DNA from: Liopterus haemorrhoidalis
Taxonomy: Eukaryota > Arthropoda > Insecta > Coleoptera > Dytiscidae
NCBI GenBank assembly: GCA_963971575.1
Contig: OZ020611.1
Location: forward strand, 52,647,466-52,711,465
Direction of reading: 5' to 3'
DNA length: 64,000 bases
How positions within the stretch are numbered: position 1 is the first letter of the stretch; every line of letters begins with the position of its first letter. The translations under genes and the position numbers were made by a program. Positions 63,330-64,000 of the stretch are shown piece by piece. A model generated the notes under the pieces. The model did no database searches, was not told the DNA's origin, and worked only from the letters and a program-made list of their open reading frames with translations.

Positions 63330-63651
63330 TTACAATATATTTAACTTTTCTCTTAGTTCACAAAAATGTTCATTTGTTAAGCTTTTAGTAAATATATCTG
63401 CTAAATTATTTTTTGACTCTACGTACTGTACTTTCACTTTTCCGTTCATCACCAAGTCTTTAATAAAATGATATCTAATGTCTATATGCTTCGTTCTCTT
63501 ACTGTTTTCAAAAGAATGTGTCATGTCTATTGCATTTTTGTTGTCCACATATAAAACACTAGTAACTTTTTCTTGAAAGTCATTACACAGTCCTTCTATG
63601 TTTATTAAATCACATACACTTGTGGCTGCGGCTATGTACTCGGCTTCAGCC
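63330..63651 (-). pseudogene. copia polyprotein, RNase H end
   Basis: The last ~105 codons of a copia Pol: EAEYIAAATSVCDLINIEG, LYVDNKNAID, KRTKHIDIRYHFIKD and NLADIFTKSLTNEHF. TEAEY, VDN, KHIDIRYHF and DIFTK are landmark RNase H and C-terminal motifs of Ty1/copia. The upstream part is separated by the long LTR inserted at 63652; the residues before EAEY in the same frame belong to that LTR. Confidence 0.88.
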
Positions 63652-64000
63652 TGTTGCGGGACGGACTCAGCCAGGGGATCGAACCCTGCGTGAGAGGCCA
63701 CTACTACCGGCCGCGGCTAGCGTTGCGGTGAGTCTGAACTATGCGCGTCCGTTCTAGATGCCCTGAAAGATAAAACTTGATTCCCCAGGGTTTGAAAAAT
63801 AATAGTCGGACAGTTTAGGTTTATGGTTTTTATTAACAGAAATATAAATATATAGCAACGGTAACAATAACAATGAAAATGAATAATAATTGAGGTATAA
63901 CAATAAAGCGGAAAGGAAGAGAGAGAAGGAAAAAGACGGGTCTATGCGATGATCGGCGTTCGTCGCTGGATAGTGTCGCTCGACACTGTGCTCACGGCAG
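63652..64000 (-). mobile_element. second copy of the long solo-LTR family, cut by the window end
   Basis: Starts TGTTGCGGGACGG inside the copia RNase H codons and follows 19749 onward with few differences to the window end. The flank AGCC would be its 4-bp duplication; the other end is outside the window. Whether it is solo or the edge of a complete element cannot be seen. Confidence 0.8.

Noticed and set aside
63652..63701. Start Met and first residues of the copia protein in the frame ending at 63330
   Set aside because: Those codons are the edge of the inserted long LTR; the copia part begins at EAEY.

Overview
The window looks like nuclear DNA of an insect with a large, AT-rich, transposon-filled genome. 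Pointers are GT-AG introns, TATA plus TCAGT-type initiators, a bZIP gene resembling the gap gene giant, and a crowd of insect-type transposons (Polinton/Maverick, piggyBac, mariner/Tc1, hAT, Harbinger, I/R1-like and Jockey/CR1-like LINEs, Ty3/gypsy and copia LTR elements, a tRNA-derived SINE). No rRNA, CRISPR or bacterial gene was seen. Species cannot be named from the sequence.

1-22.7 kb. The only host gene is giant-like and reads leftward. Its last exon, with the whole bZIP domain, is at 838-1557. A promoter-like TATA/initiator and a 32-nt first coding exon at 22469-22500 join it in the right phase, which would make an intron of 20.9 kb. Inside that proposed intron lie an internally deleted piggyBac (2024-3805) and a complete but decayed Polinton (4694-21545). 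The Polinton has ~610-bp inverted repeats and AATATT target duplications, and its right repeat is split by a 1.7-kb solo LTR (19749-21444).

Polinton layout. From the left: repeat; duplicated promoter/splice-site array; two secreted or coiled-coil reading frames; broken protein-primed DNA polymerase (leftward); a small spliced gene plus a 38-codon acidic frame (rightward); then, leftward, an unknown conserved gene, major capsid, minor capsid, adenain-like protease, basic/hydrophobic virion-type protein, charged protein and a phospholipase A2-like protein; then, rightward, packaging ATPase, coiled-coil protein and integrase with chromodomain; repeat. The capsid genes are open while polymerase, integrase and ATPase are interrupted, so the copy could not move or replicate by itself.

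22.7-41 kb. Mostly gene-free repeats, a second deleted piggyBac (25599-27011), mariner remains, and a full-length non-LTR element (LINE A, 29320-35449) with a 15-bp target duplication and a (TAAC)n tail. Several minisatellites follow, with a broken MADF-domain piece and another mariner.

41-55 kb. A broken Jockey/CR1-type LINE, a Harbinger with transposase and Myb remnants (45565-47440), a hAT MITE, a near full-length Tc1-like element with a 57-nt intron, and a three-level nest: Harbinger MITE containing a hAT MITE containing a tRNA-derived SINE.

55-64 kb. A second, 5'-truncated copy of the LINE A family (LINE B, leftward) is split by a very young LTR retrotransposon (56173-61844). Its two 204-bp LTRs look identical, and its integrase lies before the Ty3/gypsy-type reverse transcriptase, an order normally seen in copia elements. 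The window ends in a copia 3' end split by another copy of the long solo-LTR family.
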